Shown here: piece after piece, positions 26,955-35,795 of the stretch | Position numbering within the stretch: position 1 is the stretch's first letter | How the letters are laid out: each line of letters begins with the position of its first letter | Assembly: GCA_020636045.1 (NCBI GenBank) | Contig: JACJYP010000010.1 | Location: forward strand, 1 to 64,000 | Length of the DNA stretch: 64,000 nt | Source: Lewinellaceae bacterium | GTDB lineage: Bacteria > Bacteroidota > Bacteroidia > Chitinophagales > Saprospiraceae | Direction of reading: 5' to 3' | Made by a program: the position numbers and the translations under genes | Notes under the pieces: model-generated | Told to the model about the DNA's origin: nothing | Database searches by the model: none | The model's input: the letters and a program-made list of their open reading frames with translations, nothing else

Positions 26955-29063
26955 ATGTCTAACATATTCAAAATAAAGCCGCTCCTGCTCCTGTTCGGTC
27001 TGCTCGGCATCGCTTTTTTCATCGATGCCTGCAAAAAAGACGACGACACGAGCGACCTGATCCAACTCAACAGTTTCGGCCCTTCACCGGTATTGAGGGG
27101 CGGGGAACTGCGGTTCATCGGAGCCAACCTCGACAGGGTGACGGCCATCGTTCTTTCCGATAATGTAGAGGTTACGGCTTTCAATACGAAAAGCCCCGGC
27201 CTGCTGGTGATCACGGTGCCCGATGCGACGGTGAACGGCAAGATCACGCTCAAAACCCCGCAGGGCGATATCGTGACCAAAACGGAACTCAGGATCTCCG
27301 AGCCGATCGCGATCACTTCGTTCAGTCCCGCCGAAGCACGGCCCGGCGACGTGGTCACCATCGAAGGCACTTATCTCAACCTCGTCAAGGAGGTCATTTT
27401 CAGCAATAAAAAATCGGTTGCCGACACCTCGTTCGTCAGTCAGGAACAGGGAAAACTGGAAGTCAGGGTCCCTGAAGATGCGCAAACCGGCCCGATTGTC
27501 GTGTCCAACGGCCTTGCCGACCCCATCCTGGTGTCCTCCGAAACGGATCTGACCGTCACGCTTCCCCAAGTAACGGCAATTTCACCCAAACCGGTAAAAG
27601 CCGGGACGGCGCTGACCATTGAAGGCACCGATCTCGATCTCACCAGGGAAGTGGTGTTTAGCGGCGGTAGCAAGGTGACCACCTTTACCAGCATCGAACC
27701 GGGCAAGATCGTGCTCGACGTGCCGGCCGATGCAAAGGACGGGCCGGTCAAACTGATCGTCGCTTCCCTGCTGGAAGTAAGCTCTACTCCGGAAGTGGAG
27801 ATGAAAGTGCCGACCATTACTTCCATGACGCCCAATCCGGCGAAAAACGGCACGGACATCGTCGTGAAAGGCACCGATCTGGACCTGGTGACCAAAGTGA
27901 CTTTCGGCGGCGGAAAAAGTGGTACGCTGACCGGCGGTACGGACACCGAGATCACCGTCGGCGTGCCCATCGACGCGACGGAAGATGTGGTGATCTTCGG
28001 CACGGCTGCCGATAAATCCGTGGCTTCAACGGGGGTACTATCACTGGTAGCACCAACGATTTCCTCTATTGCACCGACGGACGTACAATTCAACAACGAC
28101 ATTACCATCAGCGGCACCGATCTCGATCTCGTCGCAACAGTGCGCTTCAGCGGCAATACGGAAGTGAGCGTTTCCGGCGCTACGGCAACGGAAGTGGTGG
28201 TCACCGTGCCGGTCGGCACCGCTTCGGGCAACATCACGATCGTCACGACCAACGGCACGGAAGTCAGTTCGGCACAGGCGCTGAACATCCTGCCCAGCAC
28301 ATCGGCTACGATCACCGACATGCCGACCCAGGCGCAGCCGGGCGAGATGATCAACATTGTGGGCGAAAACCTCGACGAGATCACGGAGGTGATCTTTCCG
28401 ATCAATATCTCCGCGACCATGTTCGGCATCAAAACGGAAAGCCTGATCCAGGTGGTGGTGCCGATGGACGTCAAAACGGGAATGGGGACGCTCAAACTTA
28501 TCACGGCCAACAACGAGGTCATCGAATCGCCGACGATCAATATCGTTGGCGTGGACCCGGTCGTGGACCCCAGCCTCGTATTTTTCAACTTTGACAACCT
28601 CGGCCTATGGTGGGGCGATACCGGCGGTCCGGAAAACGATCCGGCATTCAGCCTCGACGGCTCCAGCTATTATCGCGTCAACAAGGATTGCAACGGCTGG
28701 ACGGGCTTTTTCTGGCGCAACGGCCAGGACAACTTCCCGGGGCCGACCATCGGCACCGACGTCGCAAATTATGTCCTGAAATTTGACATCAACGTGCTGG
28801 AGCCGATCACGGGCGGTGAGTTCGCCTGGCGCCTGAAGGGCTCCTCTGGCGACTTCTGGCACTACTGGAAACCCTGGGAAACGAGCGGACCGTACCAGAC
28901 AAACGGCTGGGTCACCATTACCATCCCGCTGACCGCGTTTTACGACGGCGCCAACCAGATCAGCGATCTGTCGACGATCACGGAGGATTTCGGCGTTGCC
29001 TTCAACAACGGGACTTCACTTGTGAACGCCTGCATGGACAACGTGCGTTTCGAACATCTTTGA
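26955..29063 (+). CDS. Large IPT/TIG-repeat surface glycan-binding lipoprotein
   Basis: A 702-residue lipoprotein (FFIDAC, Cys at about residue 24). It is built from six TIG-like repeats of about 80-85 residues, each opening with a pattern like ITSFSPAEARPGDVVTIEGT-YL or VTAISPKPVKAGTALTIEGT, between residues 35 and 525. A C-terminal binding domain of about 170 residues follows (FFNFDNLGLWWGDTG ... FWHYWKPWETSGPYQTNG-WVTI). The repeat array would act as a stalk holding the binding domain away from the outer membrane. It resembles the preceding SGBP but with three times as many stalk modules. It is the fourth gene of the susC operon. Confidence 0.85.
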   Translation: MSNIFKIKPLLLLFGLLGIAFFIDACKKDDDTSDLIQLNSFGPSPVLRGGELRFIGANLDRVTAIVLSDNVEVTAFNTKSPGLLVITVPDATVNGKITLKTPQGDIVTKTELRISEPIAITSFSPAEARPGDVVTIEGTYLNLVKEVIFSNKKSVADTSFVSQEQGKLEVRVPEDAQTGPIVVSNGLADPILVSSETDLTVTLPQVTAISPKPVKAGTALTIEGTDLDLTREVVFSGGSKVTTFTSIEPGKIVLDVPADAKDGPVKLIVASLLEVSSTPEVEMKVPTITSMTPNPAKNGTDIVVKGTDLDLVTKVTFGGGKSGTLTGGTDTEITVGVPIDATEDVVIFGTAADKSVASTGVLSLVAPTISSIAPTDVQFNNDITISGTDLDLVATVRFSGNTEVSVSGATATEVVVTVPVGTASGNITIVTTNGTEVSSAQALNILPSTSATITDMPTQAQPGEMINIVGENLDEITEVIFPINISATMFGIKTESLIQVVVPMDVKTGMGTLKLITANNEVIESPTINIVGVDPVVDPSLVFFNFDNLGLWWGDTGGPENDPAFSLDGSSYYRVNKDCNGWTGFFWRNGQDNFPGPTIGTDVANYVLKFDINVLEPITGGEFAWRLKGSSGDFWHYWKPWETSGPYQTNGWVTITIPLTAFYDGANQISDLSTITEDFGVAFNNGTSLVNACMDNVRFEHL

Positions 29064-29144
29064 CGCCTTCGGGACAACTGTCTCTTCCGGGCCGTCCGGC
29101 ACTTTTTACATTGCCGGACGGCCTACATTTCAATTCAATTTGCC

Positions 29145-30350
29145 ATGACTCTCATAAAAGCGCAGCGGCTTTTATGCCTTCTTCTGTTGTCGATTCCGGC
29201 GCTGCCGGCACTAAACGCACAAAATGCGGCCGCTCCTTCCGACCCGGAAGCCACCCGGCGCACCCGGGCACTGTTCGCCAACCTGCGCAGCCTTTCAAAT
29301 GAACACACCCTGTTCGGCCATCAGGACGACCTGGCTTACGGTGTCTACTGGCAGCGGGAAGACGGCCGCTCCGACGTGCAGGAAACCTGCGGCGCCTACC
29401 CGGCGGTATTCGGCTGGGAACTCGGTAGAAAATTCGGAAGAGGCAAATGGAACATCGACTCCGTGAATTACGATGCCATGCGCCGCTGGATGCGCCAGGT
29501 GTACGACATGGGCGGCGTCAACACCATCGGATGGCACCTTGATAACCTCAGCACCGGCGGCACGGCGTGGGATACCAGCACCACGGTGCGCGATATTCTG
29601 CCCGGGGCGCCGCTCCATCACCTGCTGGTAGAACAACTTGACATGCTGGCCGATTACCTCAAAAGCCTGAGGTCGCGGGGCATTTTTTCGCACTACATCC
29701 CCGTTATCCTGCGCCCCTGGCACGAACATACGGGCAGCTGGTTCTGGTGGGGCGCCCGCAGTTGCACGCCGGAAGAATATGTCCGGCTGTGGCGTTTTAC
29801 CGTCGACTACCTGCGCAATGAGAAAGGGCTGCATCATATCCTGTACGCTTATTCGCCCGATGTGTTCGAAGATGAATCGCACTACATGCGCAATTACCCC
29901 GGCGATGAATATGTGGACATTCTCGGACTCGACTATTACTACCGGTCTTACAACCTGGAGCAAATCAAGATCGACCTTCCGGCAAAACTCCGGATCGTCG
30001 CCGATCTCGCCGAACAACACGGGAAAGTCGCTGCTTTTACGGAAACAGGCTTTGAAACCATCCCCGACAAAAACTGGTGGACACAAATGCTGCTGCGACA
30101 ACTACAAAGTGCAGCACGCGACAAGAGCATCGGGATCGCCTATGTACTGGTGTGGCGCAACGCGTACCACCGCTCGAAATCGGACCATTACTACGCCCCT
30201 TTTCCGGGTCAGGTCAGCGCTGGTGACTTCATCCAGTTCAGCCGCGATGAACGTATCATTTTGCAGGATCGGCTTCCCAAACTCTACAAGCGCCCCAAAA
30301 ACGGCAGCGGACTGAAAGTTGCAGGGGCCTCTTTGTCGCAGAACAAATAA
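29145..30350 (+). CDS. GH26 beta-mannanase
   Basis: A 401-residue glycoside hydrolase family 26 enzyme with a signal peptide (LLCLLLLSIPALPALNAQ). Both catalytic glutamates are visible: E194 in ILRPWHEHTGSWFWWG as acid/base and E300 in AFTETGFE as nucleophile. The substrate-site histidine region TIGWHLDN and LGLDYYYRSY are also present. GH26 enzymes mainly cleave beta-1,4-mannan, often releasing mannobiose, which fits the epimerase and phosphorylase genes at 40.6-43 kb. It is 81 bp after the SGBP gene and probably in the same operon. No carbohydrate-binding module is present; the C-terminal 50 residues look unstructured and basic. Confidence 0.94.
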   Translation: MTLIKAQRLLCLLLLSIPALPALNAQNAAAPSDPEATRRTRALFANLRSLSNEHTLFGHQDDLAYGVYWQREDGRSDVQETCGAYPAVFGWELGRKFGRGKWNIDSVNYDAMRRWMRQVYDMGGVNTIGWHLDNLSTGGTAWDTSTTVRDILPGAPLHHLLVEQLDMLADYLKSLRSRGIFSHYIPVILRPWHEHTGSWFWWGARSCTPEEYVRLWRFTVDYLRNEKGLHHILYAYSPDVFEDESHYMRNYPGDEYVDILGLDYYYRSYNLEQIKIDLPAKLRIVADLAEQHGKVAAFTETGFETIPDKNWWTQMLLRQLQSAARDKSIGIAYVLVWRNAYHRSKSDHYYAPFPGQVSAGDFIQFSRDERIILQDRLPKLYKRPKNGSGLKVAGASLSQNK

Positions 30351-30425
30351 CTGTGCCCGGCACCCGGGAAAATGACAATCTTGTCTTGCGGTCAACCGCC
30401 GGCCGGCATTTACCGTTTTCAGGAA

Positions 30426-32177
30426 ATGAAATTCATACTCAGGCACGCCACCGCAATCGCGGGGTGTTTTTTTCTGCATTTCACTCTTTTATGTGCGCAG
30501 CCGTCGCCGAATGTGATCCTCATCCTGACAGACGATCAGGGCTGGGGCGATCTGCACTGCCACGGCAACGACAGCATTTTTACGCCGAACCTCGACCGGC
30601 TGGCCGCAGAAAGTGTAGAGTTCGACCGGTTTTACGTGAGCCCTGTGGGCGCGCAAACGCGGGCGAGCCTGCTGACCGGGCGCTATGCCCTGCGCAGCGG
30701 CGTCAGTTGGATAGCGCGACGGCAGGAGGTGATGCGCAGCGAAGCGCTGACCATGGCGGAGGTTTTCCGGGATGCCGGATACCGAACGGCGATGTTCGGC
30801 AAATGGCACAACGGCGCGCAATACCCGAATGATCCGAAGGGACAGGGATTCGACGAGTTTCTGGGGTTTTACGGCGGGCACCTGAACAATTATTTCAACC
30901 CAATGCTGCTGTACAACGGCCGCGAAGTGCGCCCGCAGGGCTTTATTACGGACATCCTGACCGACTCCGCCATTCAGTACATCGCACGCGCCGGCGAGCA
31001 GCCGTTTTTTTGCTACCTGGCCTACAATGCGCCGCACAGCCCTTTCCAGTGCCCCGACGTTTATTTTGACAAATACAAGCGGCGCGGGCTGAGCGACAAA
31101 AACGCCGCGGTGTACGGCATGATCGAAAACGCAGACGACAACATCGGCAGGCTGCTGCATGCGCTCGACAGCCTGGGCATCCGCGACCGGACTTACGTGG
31201 TTTTCCTGAGCGATAACGGCCCGAATGGCGAACGCTACAACGGCGGCATGCGCGGAAAAAAAGCATCCGTTTACGAAGGCGGCATACGGGCATCCTGCAT
31301 TATCCACCGCCGCAACTACCTCTCGCCGCGACACATGCCCCACCCCGCCGCGCACATCGACCTGCTGCCGACGCTGACCGGTCTGTGCGAAATTTCCCTG
31401 CCCAAAAGCCTTGTCTGCGACGGCCTCAATTTGTCGCGCGTGATGCAAGGCGCGCCCGACTTCACGGAAAACAGGGCGATTTTTTCTCAGTTTTCGGAGG
31501 AAAAAGTGCGGCCTTTTCCGGGAGCGCTACGTCTTGGCAGGTACACGCTGGTGCTCGATGAGCGAGGTAAGGCCCAGTTATTCGATCTGGCCGATGATCC
31601 GGTTCAGGAAAAAGACCTGTCTGATAGCCTGACAGAAAAAACACGGGATCTGAAAAACCGCTATCTCCAATGGTACGGCGATGTAACGCGGTCGGGTACG
31701 GCGCCTCCGCCCGTACCGGTCGGCTGGAAAGAAAGCCCGAGGGTAATACTGGAAGCTTCGGATGCCATCCTGAACGGCGCCCTGCGATACAGCAGCGGCA
31801 GGGGATGGACGGACGACTGGCTGGAAGGATGGAGCGGTGCGCGGGATACGGCAGCCTGGGTTTTAGAGGTCCATGAAACGGGGGTATTTTCCATCGGGCT
31901 GCTGTATAACTGCGACGGCTATTTTGCAGATAGGGAACTGATGCTATCATCGGATGACGGCAATATTTTGCCCTTCAGGATAGCCGAGCCATTTATGAGC
32001 GAAGAAATAACAACGCAGGACCGGGTGCCGCGCAGCGAGTCGGCGGAAAAAGTGTGGAAGAACACATTAATCGGGCAGATAAGCCTGCAAAAAGGCATGC
32101 ACACACTGCGTCTTTATCTTCCGGATCAGGCCGCGGGAACCTTTCAGGTAAAAGGGTTGGTTATCAGCAAACTATGA
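30426..32177 (+). CDS. Sulfatase-family protein lacking the formylglycine-forming residue
   Basis: A 583-residue S1-type sulfatase-fold protein. The ATG chosen gives MKFILRHATAIAGCFFL, a signal peptide; an 18-codon upstream extension spoils it. Metal-site residues are kept: D36/D37 in LILTDDQGWGD and D263/N264 in VFLSDNGPNGERYNGGM. FGKWHNG is also kept. However, where sulfatases have C/S-x-P-x-R followed by ASLLTGR, this reads VGAQTRASLLTGR. The residue converted to formylglycine is G75 and the Pro is Gln, so normal sulfate hydrolysis is not expected. Residues from about 440 form a C-terminal beta-sandwich (SPRVILEASDAILNG ... GMHTLRLYLPDQ). It is the last gene of the PUL operon; its role there is unknown. 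Confidence 0.9.
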   Translation: MKFILRHATAIAGCFFLHFTLLCAQPSPNVILILTDDQGWGDLHCHGNDSIFTPNLDRLAAESVEFDRFYVSPVGAQTRASLLTGRYALRSGVSWIARRQEVMRSEALTMAEVFRDAGYRTAMFGKWHNGAQYPNDPKGQGFDEFLGFYGGHLNNYFNPMLLYNGREVRPQGFITDILTDSAIQYIARAGEQPFFCYLAYNAPHSPFQCPDVYFDKYKRRGLSDKNAAVYGMIENADDNIGRLLHALDSLGIRDRTYVVFLSDNGPNGERYNGGMRGKKASVYEGGIRASCIIHRRNYLSPRHMPHPAAHIDLLPTLTGLCEISLPKSLVCDGLNLSRVMQGAPDFTENRAIFSQFSEEKVRPFPGALRLGRYTLVLDERGKAQLFDLADDPVQEKDLSDSLTEKTRDLKNRYLQWYGDVTRSGTAPPPVPVGWKESPRVILEASDAILNGALRYSSGRGWTDDWLEGWSGARDTAAWVLEVHETGVFSIGLLYNCDGYFADRELMLSSDDGNILPFRIAEPFMSEEITTQDRVPRSESAEKVWKNTLIGQISLQKGMHTLRLYLPDQAAGTFQVKGLVISKL

Positions 32178-32226
32178 GACCGGCGCAAAAAATTAACATT
32201 CAATAAGGGGTGAATTGATTTTAAAT

Positions 32227-32246
32227 AAATAAACATTCACTTATTT
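32227..32246. promoter_or_regulatory. Candidate operator of the TetR-family gene
   Basis: AAATAA (32227-32232) and TTATTT (32241-32246) form a dyad around ACATTCAC. It overlaps a full -7 box TATTTTTG at 32242-32249, directly before the regulator's ATG, so autoregulation is plausible. Confidence 0.45.
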
Positions 32247-32257
32247 TTGTGCCTGAA

Positions 32258-32848
32258 ATGCGCAAAAGAGACGAGCATAAGATCAGCCTGGTCCATCAAA
32301 AAGCCCTCGAATTGATCGTACACGAGGGTTTGAACGGTTTTTCCATGCAAAAACTGGCCAAGGCTGCCGGGGTATCGCCGGCTACGCTCTATATCTATTA
32401 CAAGGACAAAAACGATCTGATCCTGCAACTGGGCATCGAGGAAGGAAGGCGCATGTCGGTCGCTACGCTGAAAGATTTTGATCCCGATATGTCCTTCGAA
32501 GAAGGCATGCGGATTCAATGGCGTAACAGGGCCGAGTTTTGGCTGTCCAACCCCGACTCCATACAGTGTTTCGATCACCTGCGGCACTCCCCTTTTCGCG
32601 ACCAGATTTATAACTCGGTCGTCAGTGAATTATCGGAACCGCTGGGGCGTTTTACAAAAAATGCAGTAAAAAAGGGCGAACTAAAACCCATGCCGCTCGA
32701 AGTGTTCTGGTCGATCGCATACGCCCCCCTGATCAACCTCATCAAATTCCACCAGGAAGGCAGAAGTGTGGGCAACCGCCCCTTCAGCATTTCCCGGGAG
32801 ATCATGGACCAAACGCTCGAACTGGTGCTGAAAGCCCTGAAACCGTAA
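32258..32848 (+). CDS. TetR/AcrR-family transcriptional regulator
   Basis: A 196-residue TetR protein. The ATG is preferred over a GTG nine bases upstream because the G of that GTG belongs to the TATTTTTG box. The HTH covers residues 10-55 (ALELIVHEGLNGFSMQKLAKAAGVSPATLYIYYKDKNDL, key helix SPATLYIYY). The C-terminal ligand domain is of unremarkable type (MSFEEGMRIQWRNRAEFWLSN). The next genes on the strand are a small ferredoxin-fold-like protein and an MFS transporter, so the usual TetR-efflux pairing is likely: a ligand releases the repressor and the transporter is made. Confidence 0.9.
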   Translation: MRKRDEHKISLVHQKALELIVHEGLNGFSMQKLAKAAGVSPATLYIYYKDKNDLILQLGIEEGRRMSVATLKDFDPDMSFEEGMRIQWRNRAEFWLSNPDSIQCFDHLRHSPFRDQIYNSVVSELSEPLGRFTKNAVKKGELKPMPLEVFWSIAYAPLINLIKFHQEGRSVGNRPFSISREIMDQTLELVLKALKP

Positions 32849-33048
32849 TCTTTTTAATCCTTTTGCAATGAAGCGATTTAAACATATCATGCCGGCCATA
32901 ATGCAAGTCATTGGCCATGAATACTTCGCCTGTTTTTCGTTCCGTACTTAGCCCGGTACGCAACTCAATATGAGTCTCGTCTTCAGAACCAGGCACTTAC
33001 ATTACGGCTCGCCGGACAAGTTTAAATCACTTCAATGACATTTAATTG

Positions 33049-33285
33049 ATGATTACCATGACTGCGACCACTGAAATTCTGGTGTTCAAAACCGATATCG
33101 GCAGCCCGGAGGCGGGCAAGCGCCTGGAGCCTTTTTTGGCGGCCCTGCCGGCCGTGCTGCGCTGGACGGTCGATTGCGACGACGTGGACTGTGTGTTGCG
33201 GGTGGAAGTATCGGAACGGTTGGATCCCAAACGCATCATAGAACAGGTCGCAGCAGCCGGCTTCTCCTGTGAAGAACTCACCTGA
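33049..33285 (+). CDS. Small ferredoxin-fold-like (HMA-like) protein without metal-binding Cys motif
   Basis: 78 residues from an ATG (a second ATG three codons later is also possible). The order of strands and helices (EILVFKTDI, SPEAGKRLEPFLAAL, LRWTVDCDDVDCVLRVEV, DPKRIIEQVAAAGFSCEEL) is that of a heavy-metal-associated domain. There is no CxxC after strand 1, so copper or mercury binding of the usual kind is unlikely. The cysteines are at different places (DCDDVDC, FSC). It lies between a TetR regulator and an MFS transporter; function unknown. Confidence 0.7.
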   Translation: MITMTATTEILVFKTDIGSPEAGKRLEPFLAALPAVLRWTVDCDDVDCVLRVEVSERLDPKRIIEQVAAAGFSCEELT

Positions 33286-33405
33286 GTATTCCGATCTTTT
33301 CTACTCCAATACGAATGCAGAAAAAACGAAAGCGCGCCGAAGAAGCGCGCCTGGAGTCATCCTGCGCTTCATTTTTACCGAAAAAACAAACACATTAATT
33401 ACCCA

Positions 33406-34659
33406 ATGGCAGAAAAATCTGTTTTCACCCCCTACCAAAAAACCGTGGTCGCCCTGCTGGCGATCACCCAATTTACAGTCGTGCTCGACTTCATGGTCAT
33501 GGCGCCGCTGGGCGACATCCTGATCAAGTCGATGGACCTCAGCCCGGCACAATTTGGCCTGGCAGTTTCCTCGTATGCTTTCAGCGCCGGTCTTTCCGGG
33601 TTTATGGCGGCGGGATTTGCCGACAAATACGACCGGAAAAGCCTGTTGCTTTTTTTCTACACGGGCTTTATCGCCGGCACCCTGTTTTGCGGCCTAGCCC
33701 CGAATTACCCGACATTGATCGCCGCGCGTATCATCACGGGCATTTTCGGCGGCGTGATCGGGTCCATCTCCCTGGCGATCGTCACCGACCTGTTCGACCT
33801 GTCGCTACGCGGGCGGGTCATGGGATTCATACAAATGGGTTTCGGCGCCAGTCAGGTGCTGGGCATTCCAATCGGCCTGTACTTCGCCAACCTGTGGGGC
33901 TGGCATGCGCCTTTCCTGATGATCGTCGGACTCGGGCTCATCATGGCCGCGCTGATTTTTAACAAATTACAACCGGTGCGCGAGCACCTGGGCAAGGACA
34001 CCGGACGCAATGCGTTGCAACACCTGCGACACACCTTTGCTATTGCCGACTACCGCTACGCATTTTCCGCAACGGCCCTGCTGAGCATCGGCGGGTTCCT
34101 GCTCATGCCCTTCAGTTCGGCATTTCTGGTCAACAATACCGGCATCACGCACGAGCAGTTGCCGCTGGTGTTCATGATCACCGGCGTATTTTCCCTGCTG
34201 GCGATGCCGGCAGTAGGCAGGCTGGCGGACAAAGTTGACAAATTCACGCTTTTCGCGGTCGGCTCGGTCTGGGCAGTCATTTTTATGATCATCTACACAC
34301 ACATGACGATCTCGCCGATGTGGTACGTCGTAGCGATCAACATCCTGCTTTTTGCCGGGATCATGTCGCGCATGGTGCCGAGCATGGCGATCATGACGGC
34401 GGTGCCTTCCATGCCCGACCGCGGCGCGTTCATGAGTATCAACTCTTCGCTCCAGCAGATCGCCGGCGGCATTGCTTCCGCCTTTGCAGGCGTAATAGTG
34501 GTGCAACACACCAAAAACAGCCCGCTGGAACACTACGACACCCTCGGTTTCATCGGCGCCAGCATCGTGTTGCTGTGCGTAGTATTGATGTGGCAGGTAA
34601 ACAAGCGGAGCGTGAAAAAAGTGGAAAAAGCCCCGCAGGTCGTCGCGCTGGAATCGTGA
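33406..34659 (+). CDS. MFS transporter (DHA1-like)
   Basis: A 417-residue major facilitator with about 12 hydrophobic segments. The loop 2-3 motif GFADKYDRKSLLLFF is the conserved MFS motif A (GxxxDRxGRK type). The motif C-like stretch GFGASQVLGIPIGLYFANLWGW follows at about 145. A second motif A copy is GRLADKVDKFTLF. The N-terminus VALLAITQFTVVLDFMVMAPLG is typical of drug/proton antiporters and arabinose-efflux-like members. Position behind a TetR gene favours efflux. Because it lies between two carbohydrate blocks, sugar transport cannot be excluded. Confidence 0.9.
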   Translation: MAEKSVFTPYQKTVVALLAITQFTVVLDFMVMAPLGDILIKSMDLSPAQFGLAVSSYAFSAGLSGFMAAGFADKYDRKSLLLFFYTGFIAGTLFCGLAPNYPTLIAARIITGIFGGVIGSISLAIVTDLFDLSLRGRVMGFIQMGFGASQVLGIPIGLYFANLWGWHAPFLMIVGLGLIMAALIFNKLQPVREHLGKDTGRNALQHLRHTFAIADYRYAFSATALLSIGGFLLMPFSSAFLVNNTGITHEQLPLVFMITGVFSLLAMPAVGRLADKVDKFTLFAVGSVWAVIFMIIYTHMTISPMWYVVAINILLFAGIMSRMVPSMAIMTAVPSMPDRGAFMSINSSLQQIAGGIASAFAGVIVVQHTKNSPLEHYDTLGFIGASIVLLCVVLMWQVNKRSVKKVEKAPQVVALES

Positions 34660-34669
34660 AAACAGTACC

Positions 34670-34730
34670 GGTGGCAGCAGCAGTAGGCAGTGGCAGTGTC
34701 CAACTACGAATTACTGCCACTGCCTACTTC
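34670..34730. repeat. REP-like hairpin repeat, complete copy
   Basis: The arms GTAGGCAGTGGCAGT (34683-34697) and ACTGCCACTGCCTAC (34713-34727) are perfect 15-bp inverted repeats with a 15-nt loop, preceded by GGCAGCAGCA. It sits between the convergent MFS and AraC-MGMT genes. It is the same family as 11533-11582 and 50091-50150. No T-run follows, although it could still block read-through from either side. Confidence 0.75.
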
Positions 34731-34758
34731 ATAACATCAGAACCAATCTTCCTGGCAA

Positions 34759-35613
34759 TCACACCGCCTGTGCAAGATCAGCATGGGCCATTTCCCACCC
34801 GATCAGGGCCCGTTTGCGCGTTTCTCCCCAGCGGTAGTTGCCTACGCCACCGGTTTTGCGGATCACGCGGTGGCAGGGGATGAGGTATCCGACAGGATTC
34901 TGGCCGATGGCCGTGCCGACTGCGCGCTGAGCGCCCGGCCTGCCGATGCTGCGCGCGATGTGTTCGTATGTGCTCACCGATCCGCTCGGGATATTCAGCA
35001 GGGCCTCCCACACTTTCAACTGAAACTGCGTGCCTTGCAGCAGGAGAGTGAGTTTACTCTCCCCGTTGGGATGTTCGGGGAAAACGCGTTCTATCCAGGT
35101 CCGGGTGAATAAGTGATCTTCCTTTATGTCCGCAAAGGCCCATTTCTGTTCGAAACGGCCGAGTTCGACTTGCGGCGAAACGTCATCTGTAAAAGAAAGG
35201 GCGCAAATGCCCCGCTCCGTAGCGGCGATGAAACACTCGCCGAACGGCGTCTGATGGAAGCCGTATCGTATTTGCAAACCATGCCCGCCGCTCCGGAATT
35301 CTTCCGGCGTGACCCCTTCTATATTGACAAACAGGTCATAAACCCTCGACTGCGCCGACAACCCGGCCGCATCGGCGGCATCCTGCACGCTGGAAAAATG
35401 TTGCATGCGGTTCCGCAGGAAATCAAGGGTCAGGTACTGGGTGAACTTCTTGGGACTCACGCCGGCCCATTCGGTGAAGATGCGCTGAAAATGCTCGGGG
35501 GAAAGGTGTACCTGCGCGGCGACTTCTTTCAGGGAAGGCTGGTCGCGAAAATGCTGCTCCAGATATTCGATGGCATCGGCTACGCGCCGGTAGTTCTGAC
35601 TTTCAGTTGTCAT
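34759..35613 (-). CDS. AraC-HTH fused to methylated-DNA-protein cysteine methyltransferase (Ada/Ogt-like)
   Basis: About 284 residues, start at the ATG giving MTTESQNYRRVADAIEYLEQ. Residues 10-105 are an AraC-type double HTH (LKEVAAQVHLSPEHFQRIFTEWAGVSPKKF). Residues 115-190 are the RNase-H-like methyltransferase N-domain, and the rest is the MGMT catalytic domain with acceptor C247 in GYLIPCHRVIRKTGGVGNYRWG. The N-terminal zinc-bound Cys4 domain of E. coli Ada, which repairs phosphotriesters, is absent. The protein therefore repairs O6-alkylguanine, with a DNA-binding part that may or may not still regulate. This layout is a known Ada variant. Confidence 0.93.
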   Translation of the reverse strand: MTTESQNYRRVADAIEYLEQHFRDQPSLKEVAAQVHLSPEHFQRIFTEWAGVSPKKFTQYLTLDFLRNRMQHFSSVQDAADAAGLSAQSRVYDLFVNIEGVTPEEFRSGGHGLQIRYGFHQTPFGECFIAATERGICALSFTDDVSPQVELGRFEQKWAFADIKEDHLFTRTWIERVFPEHPNGESKLTLLLQGTQFQLKVWEALLNIPSGSVSTYEHIARSIGRPGAQRAVGTAIGQNPVGYLIPCHRVIRKTGGVGNYRWGETRKRALIGWEMAHADLAQAV

Positions 35614-35795
35614 GATTTTTTTTGACAAAATTGGGGGTAATCGGCTGCGATGGCAACCCGAATCTTGCGAAGTTTCCCTTGCTTCAAGGTTTTGAAAAAA
35701 CCGGATCAAAACTATCAAAAAACGCGCAAAAAAGCCTTGAAAATGCATATTTCTTTCGGAACTTGTCGCAACTGTAACAAACGTTTTTCATCCTT

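Noticed and set aside
34660..34758. The 34683-34727 hairpin as an intrinsic terminator
   Set aside because: The stem is perfect but no T-run follows on either strand, and the same sequence occurs at other sites, so it is called a repeat.
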